Shown: positions 29,913 to 40,710 of the stretch, piece by piece | How positions within the stretch are numbered: the stretch's first letter is position 1 | How the letters are laid out: the number at the start of each line of letters is the position of its first letter | Assembly: GCF_039388985.1 (NCBI RefSeq) | Contig: NZ_CP135021.1 | Location: 124,001 to 188,000, forward strand | Direction of reading: 5' to 3' | DNA: 64,000 bases | From: Buchnera aphidicola (Aphis aurantii) | GTDB lineage: Bacteria; Pseudomonadota; Gammaproteobacteria; Enterobacterales; Enterobacteriaceae | Notes under the pieces: generated by a model | What the model saw: the letters and a program-made list of their open reading frames with translations, nothing else | Told to the model about the DNA's origin: nothing | The model's database searches: none | Program-made: the position numbers and the translations under genes

Positions 29913-32703
29913 TTCCTTTAGTATTAGAAATACAGCGTGTGCAAATTTCATAATCATTCTTATAAATCATAGGAATATTATAGTGCCAACAGCGTGGACA
30001 CTTGTTGTCTTTACTTTTTTCTAATGAAATTTTAAATTTAGAAAATAATAAACATTTTTTTATATTTTTTGGTGCTTTTTCGTAATCTTTAATTAAAACA
30101 TGAGATGTTAAAAACATAAATTTTAGTTCGCTTCCCAAAGCACTTAATATTTTTTTTACTTCAGGTGTGACATATAATATAAGAGAAGCCTCTAATGAAT
30201 TATTTATGCTTTTATTTTTAATCTCTTCTTCTATAAATTTATTTATTTCATTTTTAATTTCTATTAATTGATTCCAAAATGTATGATTAAATATACTATC
30301 TTGATTTAATTCAAATAATTCATCAAACCATTCTTCTGTGAATATATAATTTGAATGATTACCTGGTAAATAGTTCCAGATTTCATGAGCGGTAAATGAT
30401 AATATAGGTGCTATCCATCTAACTAAAGCGTGAAGTATATAATATATTGCTGTTTGACAACTTCTTCGTTCTAAACTATTTTTTTTTAAAGTATATTGTC
30501 TATCTTTAATTATATCAAGATAAAAAGATCCCATTTCAATAGAGCAAAAATGCATTAATCGTTGTATTACTCCATGAAAATTATATTTATTATAAAATTG
30601 AATAATTTCTTTTTGTACTTTCTTAGATAAAGAAACAGCCCACTGATCTAAATAAATCATTTTGTCTTGAGGGACGATATTGTTACTTGGATTAAAATCA
30701 TTGATATTTGCTAACATAAAGCGCGCGGTATTTCTTATTCTTCGATAAATATCAGAAGTCCGTTTTAAAATTTCATTAGATATGGAAATATCGTTAGAAT
30801 AATTTGAGGAAGCCACCCAAAGTCTTAAAACATCCGCTCCTAATGTATTAATAATATCGTTAGGACTTATAGTATTTCCTATGGATTTAGACATTTTCTG
30901 CCCCTTTCCGTCCACTACGAATCCATGTGTCAACACTTCTGAATAAGGTGTTTTTTGATTTACCAACATTGATATCATCAATGATGACATAAACCAACCT
31001 CGATGTTGATCGGATCCCTCTAAAAACATATCTGCTTGATTTTTTTTATTTTTTTTATTTTTATATTCTATTGATGTATGAGTATTTCCTGATTCAAACC
31101 ATACATCTAATATATCAAAAATTTGTTCATATAGATTATGTTCTTCACCTAATATTTCTTTTATATCAATATTCCACCATGCTTGAATGCCTTCCAAATT
31201 GACTTTTTTTATTATGTTTTTCATTATTAAGTGGTTTTTAGGATGAATCTCGCCTGTTTTTTTGTGTATAAAAATAGACATTGGTACGCCCCATTTTCTT
31301 TGCCTAGAAATACACCAATCAGGTCTTTTTTTAATCATGTCTTCTATTCTAGATTTTCCCCATTTAGGTATCCATAAGACTTGATTAATTGCTTTAATGG
31401 CATTATGTCGAAAATTATTTTTATTAAAATTAATAAACCATTGTGGAGTAGCTCGAAATATAATAGGAGTTTTATGTCTCCAGCAATGTGGGTAGCTATG
31501 ATTTAAAGGTTCTCGATGTAATAAACAATTATGGTCAATTAATAATTTTATAATTATTTCATTTGCTTTTAAAATATTAATGCCATCTAAATTCGGATGT
31601 ATATTTTTTTTGAAGTCACCTTTATGATTAATTAAGTTTTTTGTGTTTATGTTATATTTTTGACAAATATTATAATCATCTTGCCCATGGTCTGGCGATG
31701 TATGAACCGCTCCTGTGCCTGTTTCTAAGGTTACATGTTTTCCTAATATTACAGGTATTGAGACATTTTTTAAAAATGGATGCAAAAATTTTATACCTTC
31801 GAGATGATTACCCTGGATAGACGTTAAATATTTCCAACTTTTTATTTTTAAATTATTCATAGTCTTTCTTACAAGTTCTTTAGCTAAAATTAAATAATAT
31901 GCTTCAGTTTCTATCAAATCATATTTAAAATTTGGATGAACTGTAATAGCTTGACTAGATGGAAGTGTCCATGGAGTAGTTGTCCATATGGGTAAATATA
32001 TTTCTTTGCTATCTAATCTATGGGTATTAAATATTTTTTTTAAACGTGTATCATTATTTTTCATAGCAACAAAAATTGTATCTGATACTTTATCAAAGTA
32101 TTCAATTTCTGCATCAGATAAGGATGATTCACATTTTAAACACCAATATGTAGGCTTAAAATCTCTATATAAATATTTATTTTTAATAATTTGAGAAAGT
32201 GTTTTTATTATATTTGCTTCATTTTTATAATCCATTGTCAGATGAGAATTTTCCCAATCTCCGATTACTCCTAATCTAATAAAATCTTTTTTTTGTTTTT
32301 TAACTTGATTTTCTGCATATTTTCTACATTTTTCTTGAAATATTGAAGTTTTTATGATTTTTTTATAAACACCTATTTTTTCCTCGACCTTTTGCTCAAT
32401 AGGTAATCCATGGCAATCCCATGAAGGTATATATGGCGCATCAAAACCAGATAGATTTTTTGATTTTATTATTATATCTTTTAAAATTTTATTTACCGCA
32501 TGTCCAATATGAATATTTCCATTTGCATATGGAGGCCCATCATGAAGAAAAAAAATTTTTTTGTTTTCTTTATTTTTTCTAATTATTTGGTAAATATTTT
32601 TTTCATACCAATTTTTTAAAATTTCTGGTTCTTTGTGGATTAAATTGGCTTTCATAGGAAATTTTGTTTGAGGTAAATTTAAAGTTTTTTTATAATCATG
32701 CAT
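29887..32703 (-). CDS. ileS: Isoleucine--tRNA ligase, editing domain intact
   Basis: Class I synthetase of 938 aa, the same as E. coli. The ATP-site HIGH motif is H-I-G-H in G-N-I-H-I-G-H-A and the KMSKS loop is present in G-Q-K-M-S-K-S-I-G. The CP1 editing domain keeps T-T-T-P-W-T-L-P and [16 protein letters not shown], so valine proofreading should work. The C-terminal zinc motif C-P-R-C-W-H-Y ... C-T-R-C is also kept. It follows ribF by 20 bp and overlaps lspA, the order seen in E. coli. It contrasts with ThrRS and PheRS in this window, whose editing sites are lost. Confidence 0.98.
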   Translation of the reverse strand: MHDYKKTLNLPQTKFPMKANLIHKEPEILKNWYEKNIYQIIRKNKENKKIFFLHDGPPYANGNIHIGHAVNKILKDIIIKSKNLSGFDAPYIPSWDCHGLPIEQKVEEKIGVYKKIIKTSIFQEKCRKYAENQVKKQKKDFIRLGVIGDWENSHLTMDYKNEANIIKTLSQIIKNKYLYRDFKPTYWCLKCESSLSDAEIEYFDKVSDTIFVAMKNNDTRLKKIFNTHRLDSKEIYLPIWTTTPWTLPSSQAITVHPNFKYDLIETEAYYLILAKELVRKTMNNLKIKSWKYLTSIQGNHLEGIKFLHPFLKNVSIPVILGKHVTLETGTGAVHTSPDHGQDDYNICQKYNINTKNLINHKGDFKKNIHPNLDGINILKANEIIIKLLIDHNCLLHREPLNHSYPHCWRHKTPIIFRATPQWFINFNKNNFRHNAIKAINQVLWIPKWGKSRIEDMIKKRPDWCISRQRKWGVPMSIFIHKKTGEIHPKNHLIMKNIIKKVNLEGIQAWWNIDIKEILGEEHNLYEQIFDILDVWFESGNTHTSIEYKNKKNKKNQADMFLEGSDQHRGWFMSSLMISMLVNQKTPYSEVLTHGFVVDGKGQKMSKSIGNTISPNDIINTLGADVLRLWVASSNYSNDISISNEILKRTSDIYRRIRNTARFMLANINDFNPSNNIVPQDKMIYLDQWAVSLSKKVQKEIIQFYNKYNFHGVIQRLMHFCSIEMGSFYLDIIKDRQYTLKKNSLERRSCQTAIYYILHALVRWIAPILSFTAHEIWNYLPGNHSNYIFTEEWFDELFELNQDSIFNHTFWNQLIEIKNEINKFIEEEIKNKSINNSLEASLILYVTPEVKKILSALGSELKFMFLTSHVLIKDYEKAPKNIKKCLLFSKFKISLEKSKDNKCPRCWHYNIPMIYKNDYEICTRCISNTKGNGEKRTFI

Positions 32704-32723
32704 AATTTTATCTTATTTTTAAA

Positions 32724-33659
32724 TTAACAATTAAAAATGTGAAAGTATTTTTTGACAATTGTTATATCTTTAGAAATCTGTTCTTTTAATTTTTGTATTG
32801 ATTCAAAAAAATATTCATTTCTTATTTTTTTATAAAATAACACTTCTATTTTTTTATGATATAAATTAATATTTGTATCAAATAAATGCACTTCAAGAAT
32901 TTTATTTTTTAGCATATTAGTATAACTGGGTTTTACTCCTATATTACATATTCCAAAATATGTGTGTTTATAGTTCACCTTAACTGCGTATACTCCGTTA
33001 TTGATTGGGATATTACTGTGTAACTTTATATTTGCTGTGGGATAGCCTAATGTTCTTCCTATGTGATCTCCATGAACAACTCTGCCAATAATACTAAATG
33101 GTCTTCCTAGTAATAATTTAGCTAGTTTCATGTTGTGTTCTGATAAATATCTTCTAATATTAGTACTACTTGCTCTAATATTGTTTATATATAAAGATTG
33201 AACTTCAATAACATTAAATTTATATTTTTTGCTATTTTTTTTTAAGAGTGAAATATTTCCATCTCTTTGAGAACCAAACTTAAAATCTGTTCCAATTATA
33301 ATGAATTTGACATTTAGTTTTTTGACTAATATTTGCGTAATGAATTGTTCTGCACTGAGATTAGCAAAAATAATGTTAAATTTAATGCATAAAACAATAT
33401 CGATTTTATATAATTGAATATATTTTATTTTTTCACGAAATGTAGTAATTCTTTTAGGAGGGTTGTGATTTTTAAAAAATTCTAATGGTTGTGGTTCAAA
33501 TAAAATTACTATTGTAGATAAATTTGTTTTTTTACCCATGTTGTATACTTCAAAAAGTAATTTTCTATGTCCTAAGTGTACTCCATCAAAATTTCCAATA
33601 CTTATAACTGAATTAAAATTTATTTGTTTTAAGTTATGAATGCCTCTGATAATCCTCAT
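32724..33659 (-). CDS. ribF: Bifunctional riboflavin kinase / FAD synthetase
   Basis: Makes FMN and FAD, needed by complex I (NuoF) and other flavoenzymes. The 311-aa product (E. coli 313) has an N-terminal adenylyltransferase domain with G-N-F-D-G-V-H-L-G-H (about 22-31) and S-S-T-N-I-R-R, and a C-terminal kinase domain (about 185-305) with G-R-T-L-G-Y-P-T-A-N and G-V-Y-A-V. It leads ribF-ileS-lspA on the minus strand and is divergent from rpsT, from which it is separated by 178 bp that must hold both promoters. Confidence 0.97.
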   Translation of the reverse strand: MRIIRGIHNLKQINFNSVISIGNFDGVHLGHRKLLFEVYNMGKKTNLSTIVILFEPQPLEFFKNHNPPKRITTFREKIKYIQLYKIDIVLCIKFNIIFANLSAEQFITQILVKKLNVKFIIIGTDFKFGSQRDGNISLLKKNSKKYKFNVIEVQSLYINNIRASSTNIRRYLSEHNMKLAKLLLGRPFSIIGRVVHGDHIGRTLGYPTANIKLHSNIPINNGVYAVKVNYKHTYFGICNIGVKPSYTNMLKNKILEVHLFDTNINLYHKKIEVLFYKKIRNEYFFESIQKLKEQISKDITIVKKYFHIFNC

Positions 33660-33784
33660 TATTATATTAACCTAATCAAATAAAATAATATATCATAACA
33701 TTTATATTTTATAACAACTGTTTTAATAAGTTATATATGATAATATAATTTTTTATATTTGTTGTTATTAATTTTTATTATTTC

Positions 33785-33812
33785 TTGTATCATATTTTAT
33801 ATATAGTATAAT
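33785..33812 (+). promoter_or_regulatory. Candidate sigma-70 promoter for rpsT
   Basis: TTGTAT at 33785-33790 and a perfect TATAAT at 33807-33812, spaced by 16 bp, lie 26 bp before the rpsT start. In an A+T-rich genome such matches are common, so position and spacing are the main support. Confidence 0.5.
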
Positions 33813-33837
33813 ATTTAAATATTTTAAGGAGTTAAAA

Positions 33838-34107
33838 TTGGCGAATATAAAATCATCCAAAAAAGATGCTTTAGCATCTGAACAACGTCGAAAAAATAAT
33901 ACAAGTCAACGTTCTAAAGTTCGTACTTTTATAAAAAAAGTTCGATTAGCGATTATTTCAGGCAATAAAAATCAAGCTGAACATGCCTTTAAAAATATGC
34001 AATCTATTATTGATAAATATGCTACTAAAGGTTTAATTCATAGAAATAAATCGTCTAGACATAAATCTGTTTTATCATTACAAATTAAAAAATTACATTC
34101 AAATTAA
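33838..34107 (+). CDS. rpsT: 30S ribosomal protein S20, UUG start
   Basis: Primary-binding small-subunit protein of 89 aa (E. coli 87), with N-terminal [10 protein letters not shown] and the R-N-K-S-S-R-H-K-S segment near the C-terminus. The only start codon that fits homology is TTG at 33838, with AAGGAG upstream. E. coli rpsT also starts with UUG, where it is part of S20 autoregulation, so the feature is conserved across the split. It stands alone between ribF and the convergent dnaJ. Confidence 0.97.
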   Translation: MANIKSSKKDALASEQRRKNNTSQRSKVRTFIKKVRLAIISGNKNQAEHAFKNMQSIIDKYATKGLIHRNKSSRHKSVLSLQIKKLHSN

Positions 34108-34116
34108 ATGTTTTAT

Positions 34117-34152
34117 AGTATTGCCTCTAAATTTAAATTAAGAAGCAATACT
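34117..34152. terminator. Hairpin between convergent rpsT and dnaJ
   Basis: AGTATTGC (34117-34124) pairs with GCAATACT (34145-34152), with three further pairs inside. T-rich sequence follows on the plus strand. It fills most of the 57-bp gap and probably ends rpsT transcription, perhaps that of dnaKJ too. Confidence 0.7.
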
Positions 34153-34164
34153 TTATAATATTTT

Positions 34165-35304
34165 TTATTTTGTTAGATCATCAAAAAATCTTTTTACTCC
34201 ATCAAAAAATCTTTTTGAACGAGGAGTATTTTTTTCACCTCTAAAACCGTTAAAACTTTGCCCCAATTCATTTAAAAGATATTTTTGTTGTTCATTAAGA
34301 TTCACTGGCGTTTCCACTACTACTCGACATAATAAATCGCCTTGTTTTCTATTTTGAACTGATTTTACACCTCTTAATCGAATACGAAAGAGTTTTCCTG
34401 ACTGTGTTTCAGATGGTATTTTTAACTTTACCCGACCATCTAATGTGGGAACTTCAATTTCCCCCCCTAATGCAGCCATAGTAAAATTTATTGGAACTTC
34501 GCAATAAAGATCATTTTCTTCGCGTTCAAAGATAGGATGTTTATTTACTGTAATTTGGACATAAAGATCTCCTGATTGCGAACCATTTATTCCAGCTTCT
34601 CCTTCATTATTTAATCGAATTCGATCGTTAGTATCTACGCCAGGTGGAATTTTTACTGATAATGTTTTATGGGTTTTCATTCTACCTTGACCTTGGCATG
34701 TACGACACGGGTCTTTGATTATAGTTCCTTTTTCATGGCATGTGGGGCAAGATTGTTGTACTGTAAAGAAACCTTTTCTGATATGTATCTGACCTCTACC
34801 TTGACAAGTTGAACAATTACTAGGTTTGGTGCCTAATTTAGCTCCTGTTCCATAACATATCTGACATTTTTTAAATGTTGGAACGCGTATTTCTTTTATT
34901 GTTCCTTTTACTGCTTCTTCTAGAGAAATATGCATGTTATAACACAAATCAGCTCCTTTTTGTGCTCTTTGGCGTCTATTACCCCCAAAAATATCACCAA
35001 AAACATCTCCAAAAATATCACCAAAATCTGCAGATCCACTAAAAGTACTATAAGAATTATTTTGATTATGATTACCATTTTCAAAAGCTGCATGACCATA
35101 TTGATCATATGCATTTCTTTTTTCTTCATTAATCAAGATTTCATAAGCTTCTTTTATTTCTTTAAATGTATTTTCGGCATTTTTATTACCCTGATTTCTA
35201 TCAGGATGATATTTCATTGCTAACCGTTTATAAGCTTTTTTAATTTCACGATCTTCAGCTGATTTTGAGAGGCCTAAAATTTGATAGTAATCTTTTTTTC
35301 CCAT
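34165..35304 (-). CDS. dnaJ: Chaperone protein DnaJ (Hsp40)
   Basis: Co-chaperone that delivers unfolded proteins to DnaK and stimulates its ATPase. The 379-aa product (E. coli 376) has the J domain with H-P-D at about 33-35, a Gly/Phe/Asn-rich linker (about 75-110), and four zinc repeats C-Q-I-C, C-S-T-C, C-P-T-C and C-R-T-C; the third repeat reads C-H-E-K-G, slightly off the usual C-x-G-x-G. The C-terminal substrate-binding region follows. It lies 99 bp after dnaK, behind a strong G+C-rich hairpin that may set the DnaK:DnaJ ratio. Confidence 0.98.
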   Translation of the reverse strand: MGKKDYYQILGLSKSAEDREIKKAYKRLAMKYHPDRNQGNKNAENTFKEIKEAYEILINEEKRNAYDQYGHAAFENGNHNQNNSYSTFSGSADFGDIFGDVFGDIFGGNRRQRAQKGADLCYNMHISLEEAVKGTIKEIRVPTFKKCQICYGTGAKLGTKPSNCSTCQGRGQIHIRKGFFTVQQSCPTCHEKGTIIKDPCRTCQGQGRMKTHKTLSVKIPPGVDTNDRIRLNNEGEAGINGSQSGDLYVQITVNKHPIFEREENDLYCEVPINFTMAALGGEIEVPTLDGRVKLKIPSETQSGKLFRIRLRGVKSVQNRKQGDLLCRVVVETPVNLNEQQKYLLNELGQSFNGFRGEKNTPRSKRFFDGVKRFFDDLTK

Positions 35305-35336
35305 TATTGCTCCTTTCTAACTTTCAAAATAATTAA

Positions 35337-35363
35337 ACGGGCGTAGATTTTTTCTACGCCCGT
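35337..35363 (-). terminator. Perfect 11-bp G+C-rich hairpin between dnaK and dnaJ
   Basis: ACGGGCGTAGA at 35337-35347 is exactly complementary to 35353-35363, with a five-base loop. In the minus-strand mRNA it is followed by TTTAATTATTTTG, a moderate U-rich tail. It lies 40 bases after the dnaK stop and 32 bases before the dnaJ start. It could act as a partial terminator or as a block to 3' exonuclease decay, either of which would leave more dnaK than dnaJ message. Confidence 0.8.
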
Positions 35364-35403
35364 GTTAATTTGACATTGTTATAATTATTTTTAAATTTAA
35401 TAA

Positions 35404-37320
35404 TTATTTCTTAGGATCCTTTATTTCTTCAAATTCTGCATCTATAACATTTTCATTTTTTTTTGATGTATCAGATTTAGTGTCATTTTTTAAATTTTCT
35501 TCTGATGTTTTTTGATGAATATCTGTTAGTTTAGATGAAATTTTTAAAAGATTTTGTATATTTTTTTCAATTTCAGATTTATTTTCTTCTTTTAAAGATT
35601 GTTCTAAATCATTTAAAGCTGATTTTATTTCTTCTTGATTTTGAATGTCAATTTTTGTTTTATTTTCAACTAACTGTTTTTTTACACTATGAATTAATTG
35701 ATCACCTTGATTTCGTATTTGAATTAATTCTTCAAATTTACGATCTGCTTCAGAATTTGCTTCTGCATCATTAATCATTTTTTTAATTTCTTCTTCATTA
35801 AGCCCAGAAGAAGCTTTAATAGTAATTTTTTGTTCTTTACCAGTTTTTTTATCTTTCGCTGAAACATGTAAAATTCCATCAGAATCAATATCAAATGTTA
35901 CTTCAATTTGAGCTGTTCCTCTAGGTGCTGGTTCTATTCCGTCCAGATTAAATTGTCCTAAAGACTTATTATCTAAAGCTCTTTTTCTTTCACCTTGTAA
36001 GACATGTATGGTAACTGCTGATTGATTATCTTCTGCTGTTGAAAATACTTGACTATGTTTAGTAGGAATTGTAGTATTTTTATTAATTAGTGTCGTCATT
36101 ACACTACCCATAGTTTCAATTCCTAATGATAGCGGAGTTACATCAAGTAGTAAAACATCTTTTACATCACCTGAAAGTACTCCACCTTGAACTGCTGCTC
36201 CAACTGCAACTGCTTCATCTGGATTCACATCTTTTCTAGGTTCTTTTCCAAAAAAATCTGCAACTTTAGACTGGACCATAGGCATTCTTGTCTGTCCACC
36301 TACTAAGATCACATCATTGATATTTGAAATTGATAATCCAGCATCTTTTAACGCCACTTTCAGCGGTTCAATTGATCTTAGTACTAGATCTTCTACTAAA
36401 GATTCCAGTTTTGAACGGGTAACTTTAATATTTAAATGTTTTGGACCATTAGCATCTGCTGTGATATATGGTAAATTTACGTCTGTTTGTTGTGCTGATG
36501 ATAATTCAATTTTTGCTTTTTCTGCAGATTCTTTTAATCGTTGCATAGCTAATGAATCATTTCGAAGATCAATTCCTTGTTCTTTTTTAAATTCATTCAC
36601 TAAATAATTTATTAATCTACTATCAAAATCTTCTCCACCAAGATGGGTATCACCATTAGTAGCAAGTACTTCAAATGTTTTTTCTTTATCTACATCATCT
36701 ATTTCAATAATTGATATATCAAAAGTTCCTCCGCCTAAATCATAAACAGCTATAGTTCGATTTCCTTGGCCTTTATCTAAACCGTATGCAAGTGCTGCAG
36801 CTGTAGGTTCATTAATGATTCTTTTAACCTCTAAACCAGCGATTCTACCTGCATCTTTAGTTGCTTGTCTTTGTGCGTCGTTGAAGTAAGCAGGAACTGT
36901 GATGACAGCTTCTGTTATAGATTCTCCTAAATAATCTTCTGCAGTTTTTTTCATTTTTTTTAAAACTTCTGCAGATATTTGAGGGGGTGCCATTTTTTTT
37001 TCTTTTGCATCAATCCATGCATCTCCATTTTCGGAGTTAATAATTTTGTATGGCATAATTTTTATATCACGCTGAACTTCTTCATCTTTAAATTTTCTAC
37101 CAATTAGACGTTTTATAGCAAATAAAGTATTTTTTGGATTTGTAATAGCTTGGCGTTTAGCAGGTTGTCCTACTAAAACTTCTCCTTCTTGAGTATATGC
37201 AATAATTGAAGGCGTAGTACGATCTCCTTCTGCATTTTCTAAAACACGTGGTTTATTGCCATCCATAATGGCAACACAAGAGTTGGTTGTTCCCAAGTCG
37301 ATACCAATAATTTTACCCAT
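35404..37320 (-). CDS. dnaK: Chaperone protein DnaK (Hsp70)
   Basis: ATP-driven chaperone, probably abundant and important for buffering destabilised symbiont proteins (inference). The 638-aa length equals E. coli DnaK. The ATPase domain (about 1-385) begins [10 protein letters not shown] and has the Y-D-L-G-G-G-T-F-D phosphate motif; the substrate domain (about 395-505) and lid follow, ending [14 protein letters not shown], close to the typical C-terminal EEV-type end. AGGAG lies before the ATG. A sigma-32-type promoter lies about 115 bp upstream. Confidence 0.99.
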   Translation of the reverse strand: MGKIIGIDLGTTNSCVAIMDGNKPRVLENAEGDRTTPSIIAYTQEGEVLVGQPAKRQAITNPKNTLFAIKRLIGRKFKDEEVQRDIKIMPYKIINSENGDAWIDAKEKKMAPPQISAEVLKKMKKTAEDYLGESITEAVITVPAYFNDAQRQATKDAGRIAGLEVKRIINEPTAAALAYGLDKGQGNRTIAVYDLGGGTFDISIIEIDDVDKEKTFEVLATNGDTHLGGEDFDSRLINYLVNEFKKEQGIDLRNDSLAMQRLKESAEKAKIELSSAQQTDVNLPYITADANGPKHLNIKVTRSKLESLVEDLVLRSIEPLKVALKDAGLSISNINDVILVGGQTRMPMVQSKVADFFGKEPRKDVNPDEAVAVGAAVQGGVLSGDVKDVLLLDVTPLSLGIETMGSVMTTLINKNTTIPTKHSQVFSTAEDNQSAVTIHVLQGERKRALDNKSLGQFNLDGIEPAPRGTAQIEVTFDIDSDGILHVSAKDKKTGKEQKITIKASSGLNEEEIKKMINDAEANSEADRKFEELIQIRNQGDQLIHSVKKQLVENKTKIDIQNQEEIKSALNDLEQSLKEENKSEIEKNIQNLLKISSKLTDIHQKTSEENLKNDTKSDTSKKNENVIDAEFEEIKDPKK

Positions 37321-37664
37321 TGTATTTCTCCTATTTTGATAAATTGGGTTTCAACCCTTATGTAGCCATTTTTTTGGCTTTAATTAGCGACATAGGATTG
37401 TATTTGATATTTATCTACAGTGTTGTGATTATTAGATGGGGTCTTTTTTTTGGTCATCAAGGTCTAAGTTTAAAAAAAAATGAATTTTTTAAATAAGTTT
37501 AAATAGAATATATCATGTTCAAATAGCATATATAATGAAACATAATTTATTATTTTTTGTTTTTCATGTATATTATTTTTTATTCTTTAACTGAAAAATT
37601 AAAATTATATAAACACTTATTATGTTTTTACTGTTTTTAGTTTTTAATATTTCGAGGTTATTTT
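37321..37664. other. 344-bp divergent promoter region between dnaK and nuoA
   Basis: Contains the dnaK sigma-32 promoter (37433-37461) and two short hairpins in the dnaK leader: GGGT/ACCC at 37346-37357 and AGCCA/TGGCT at 37364-37379. The right half (about 37,480-37,660) is A+T-rich leader for nuoA; several TATAAT-like hexamers occur but none stands out. No gene is seen in it. Confidence 0.65.
37433..37461 (-). promoter_or_regulatory. Sigma-32 (heat-shock) promoter of dnaKJ
   Basis: On the minus strand, CTTGATGAC (37461-37453) and CCCCATCTA (37441-37433) are separated by 11 bases. Both boxes and the spacing match E. coli dnaK P1 (CTTGATGAC, 11 bases, CCCCATTTA as I recall it). The -10 box lies about 115 bp before the start codon. 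This is strong sequence evidence that RpoH-driven expression of dnaKJ is kept. Confidence 0.88.
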
Positions 37665-38051
37665 ATGCATGATGTAGTAAATATACTTGATCTTGGAGAA
37701 TATTTATCATTTTTTTGTTTTATTTTTTTTTCTCTAATTTTTTGTTTTTTTATGTTATTTTCAAGCTCAATTTTAGGGGGAAAATCGACTTCAAGGTATA
37801 AACATACTCCATTTGAATCAGGTATTGCCCCAGTGGGAGATACTTCTTTAAATTTTTCAGTTAAATTTTATTTAGTCGCGATGTTTTTTGTTATATTTGA
37901 CGTTGAAACTCTGTATCTATATGCATGGTCTGTTAGTATAGTGGAAACAGGATGGGCGGGATTTTTTGAAGCTTTCATATTTATTTTATTTCTTTTATTG
38001 TCATTGTTTTATTTAGTTCGTATTAAAGCGTTGAATTGGTCGAATAAATAA
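37665..38051 (+). CDS. nuoA: NADH-quinone oxidoreductase subunit A
   Basis: Membrane subunit of complex I next to the quinone site. The 128-aa product (E. coli 147) has three membrane segments (about 12-35, 65-90, 97-118) and the conserved F-E-S-G-I-x-P-V-G and [11 protein letters not shown] block with the acidic pair. The extra E. coli C-terminal tail after the I-K-A-L-N-W end is missing. CGAGG precedes the ATG. It is first of the 13-gene nuo operon, which runs unbroken to 52573. Confidence 0.97.
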   Translation: MHDVVNILDLGEYLSFFCFIFFSLIFCFFMLFSSSILGGKSTSRYKHTPFESGIAPVGDTSLNFSVKFYLVAMFFVIFDVETLYLYAWSVSIVETGWAGFFEAFIFILFLLLSLFYLVRIKALNWSNK

Positions 38052-38086
38052 AATATTCAAATTTATTATATTTAGGATATAATTTG

Positions 38087-38773
38087 ATGAAATATAAAAT
38101 GAATTATACTTTAACTCAAGCAGAAAAAAAACACTCTAATAAAAAATATCCAAAAGAAGTAACTAGTGTTGTTATGGACCCGGTAGAAAACTATTTAAAA
38201 AAAAATATATTTACGGGAAAACTTAAGCAATTACTTCATAAATTAGTAAATTGGGGCCGTAAAAACTCTCTTTGGCCCTATAATTTTGGATTATCTTGTT
38301 GTTATGTCGAAATGGTAACTGCTTTTACATCTGTTCATGATGTGGCTCGTTTTGGATCTGAAGTTTTAAGAGCTTCTCCAAGGCAAGCTGATGTTATGGT
38401 TATTGCTGGAACACCATTTATTAAAATGGCTCCTATTATCCAAAGATTATATGACCAAATGTTGGAACCAAAATGGGTGATTTCTATGGGTGCATGTGCT
38501 AATTCTGGTGGAATGTATGATATTTATTCTGTTGTTCAAGGGGTAGATAAGTTTTTACCAGTAGATATTTATATTCCTGGTTGTCCGCCTAGGCCAGAAG
38601 CATACATTCATGCTTTAAAGCTACTTCAAAATTCTATTAGTCATGAGAGAAGACCATTATCTTGGGTCATAGGAGAACAAGGAATTTATCGGAAAAAAAT
38701 GTTATCGGAAAAAATTAAAAAAAGAAAAAACAGAATTTCAATTGTTAATCTTCCAACAGTAGAAAAAATTTAA
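38087..38773 (+). CDS. nuoB: NADH-quinone oxidoreductase subunit B
   Basis: Carries Fe-S cluster N2, the last electron carrier before quinone. Cluster cysteines are kept in [17 protein letters not shown] and P-G-C-P-P-R-P-E. The G-W/[11 protein letters not shown] core matches E. coli NuoB (220 aa). Two starts are possible: ATG 38087, which has AGGAT eight bases upstream (228 aa), and ATG 38099, which begins M-N-Y-T-L-T like E. coli. I give the first, on ribosome-site grounds. A TTG directly before it is not needed. Confidence 0.95.
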   Translation: MKYKMNYTLTQAEKKHSNKKYPKEVTSVVMDPVENYLKKNIFTGKLKQLLHKLVNWGRKNSLWPYNFGLSCCYVEMVTAFTSVHDVARFGSEVLRASPRQADVMVIAGTPFIKMAPIIQRLYDQMLEPKWVISMGACANSGGMYDIYSVVQGVDKFLPVDIYIPGCPPRPEAYIHALKLLQNSISHERRPLSWVIGEQGIYRKKMLSEKIKKRKNRISIVNLPTVEKI

Positions 38774-38846
38774 TTTTTATAATAATATTTTTATTTAAAG
38801 TAGTAAAAATTTTAAACAATATTCAAGTTTCCAAATTAGTGATTAA

Positions 38847-40661
38847 ATGAGAGATCTAATGACAGATGTAATTTCAAATAAAAGTAGTAATATTAATTTA
38901 AATACTGAAAAAGATAATTTAAATGATTTAATTTTTAATGAATTGTTTGATGTCTTTGGTAAAGATTTTTGCGTTATTCAAAAATCTAAGATAGGTTTTC
39001 CAATAATCTGGATAAATAAAACCTTTTTATTACAAATTATAAAATTTTTATTTAATTCATCTTATTCTTACAATATGCTTTTTGATTTACATGGTGTTGA
39101 TGAACGTTTTAGATTACATCGAGAACATTTACCTCAAGCTGATTTTTCAGTATTTTATCATTTAATTTCTATTAAAAATAATATTGATTTTATGATTAAA
39201 GTTCCTTTGCTGCAAAATGATTTAACTTTATCAACATCTATTAGTTTATTTCCTAATGCTAATTGGTACGAACGAGAAACATGGGAAATGTTTGGCATTA
39301 CTTTTGAAAATCATCCTAACTTAACAAGGATTATTATGCCTAATACATGGAAAGGATATCCGTTAAGAAAAGATTTTCCGGCTAGAGCGACTGAATGTAA
39401 ATCTTTTTTCTTAAATGAAGAAAGAGAAGATCTAGAAATGAAAGGTTTAGTATTTAACCCTGAGTTATGGGGGATGAAAAGAAAAAATGATAATGTAGAT
39501 TTTATGTTTTTAAATTTAGGTCCTAACCATCCTTCTGCTCACGGTGCTTTTAGAATTGTTTTACAGTTAGATGGTGAAAATATTGTTGATTGTGTTCCTG
39601 ATATTGGTTATCACCATCGAGGAGCAGAAAAAATGGCGGAGCGTCAATCATGGCATAGTTATATTCCTTATACGGATCGAATTGAATATTTAGGTGGTTG
39701 CGTTAATGAAATGCCTTATGTTTTAGCAATAGAAAAGTTGGCTAGTATTGTTGTTCCAGAAAAAGTAGAAGTCATTCGTGTGATGCTCTCAGAATTATTT
39801 CGAATTAATAGTCATTTATTATATATTTCTACTTTTATTCAAGATGTAGGATGCATGACACCTGTTTTTTTAGCTTTTACTGATCGTCAAAAAATTTATG
39901 ATTTAATTGAAGCGATAACTGGCGCAAGAATGCATCCTGCTTGGTTTCGTATTGGTGGTGTAGCTCACGATCTACCTCAGGGATGGGATACTTTGTTGAA
40001 AGCTTTTCTTACATGGATGCCAAAACGATTAAAGCATTATATAGATATAGCTTTAAAAAATACTATTTTAATTAATCGATCAAAAGGAATTGCTAAATAC
40101 TCTCGAAAAGAAGCTTTAGAATGGGGGGTAACAGGGGCAGGTTTACGTGCTACAGGTTTAGATTTTGATGTAAGAAAGTGGAGACCTTATTCTGGATATC
40201 AAAATTATACTTTTGACATACCTATTGGAGATGGTATAAGTGACTGTTATTCTAGAGTGATGATCAAAGTGGAAGAAGTATATCAAAGTCTTTCAATTTT
40301 AAAACAGTGTTTAAATAACATGCCAGAAGGTCCTTTTAAAGCGGATCATCCACTAACTACTCCTCCACCTAAAGAAAGTGTTTTAAGAGATATTGATAGT
40401 ATGATTACTCACTTTTTACAAGTTTCATGGGGACCAGTTATGCCGGTAAATGAAAGTTTTCAAATGATTGAAGCAACCAAAGGTATTAATAGTTATTATT
40501 TAATTAGCGATGGTGGTACTATGAGCTATAGAACAAGAATACGAACACCTAGTTTTCCGCATTTACAGCAAATACCTTCTGTAATTCGTGGGAGTTTAAT
40601 ATCAGATTTAATTGTATATCTAGGTAGTATCGATTTTGTTATGTCAGATGTGGACAGATAA
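38847..40661 (+). CDS. nuoCD: NADH-quinone oxidoreductase fused subunit C/D
   Basis: A single 604-aa chain joining NuoC (about 1-190) and NuoD (about 210-604), as in E. coli and other enterics. NuoC supports the peripheral arm; NuoD forms the quinone cavity. The D part begins [15 protein letters not shown], which contains the quinone-site histidine, and ends [10 protein letters not shown] as in E. coli. The fusion is an enteric-type trait. An in-frame ATG four codons in (38859, M-T-D-V-I) aligns with the E. coli internal methionine and is an alternative start. The nuoE start is two bases after the stop. Confidence 0.97.
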   Translation: MRDLMTDVISNKSSNINLNTEKDNLNDLIFNELFDVFGKDFCVIQKSKIGFPIIWINKTFLLQIIKFLFNSSYSYNMLFDLHGVDERFRLHREHLPQADFSVFYHLISIKNNIDFMIKVPLLQNDLTLSTSISLFPNANWYERETWEMFGITFENHPNLTRIIMPNTWKGYPLRKDFPARATECKSFFLNEEREDLEMKGLVFNPELWGMKRKNDNVDFMFLNLGPNHPSAHGAFRIVLQLDGENIVDCVPDIGYHHRGAEKMAERQSWHSYIPYTDRIEYLGGCVNEMPYVLAIEKLASIVVPEKVEVIRVMLSELFRINSHLLYISTFIQDVGCMTPVFLAFTDRQKIYDLIEAITGARMHPAWFRIGGVAHDLPQGWDTLLKAFLTWMPKRLKHYIDIALKNTILINRSKGIAKYSRKEALEWGVTGAGLRATGLDFDVRKWRPYSGYQNYTFDIPIGDGISDCYSRVMIKVEEVYQSLSILKQCLNNMPEGPFKADHPLTTPPPKESVLRDIDSMITHFLQVSWGPVMPVNESFQMIEATKGINSYYLISDGGTMSYRTRIRTPSFPHLQQIPSVIRGSLISDLIVYLGSIDFVMSDVDR

Positions 40662-40669
40662 TTATGCAT

Positions 40670-40678
40670 AAAAAAAAA
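40670..40678 (+). repeat. A9 homopolymer at the start of nuoE, probable frameshift site
   Basis: Nine adenines follow the codons ATG CAT at 40664-40669. In the current sequence the ATG frame meets TAA at 40685-40687. With ten adenines (or seven) the ATG would join the nuoE frame and encode a natural N-terminus ([12 protein letters not shown]). Confidence 0.75.
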
Positions 40679-40710
40679 GACAATTAAAAGAAATTTCTAC
40701 AAAATTTACA

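Noticed and set aside
38453-38520. Possible loss of a NuoB cluster cysteine (G-T-P where E. coli has G-T-C)
   Set aside because: That cysteine is not one of the four N2 ligands, which are all present in S-C-C-Y, G-A-C-A and P-G-C-P.
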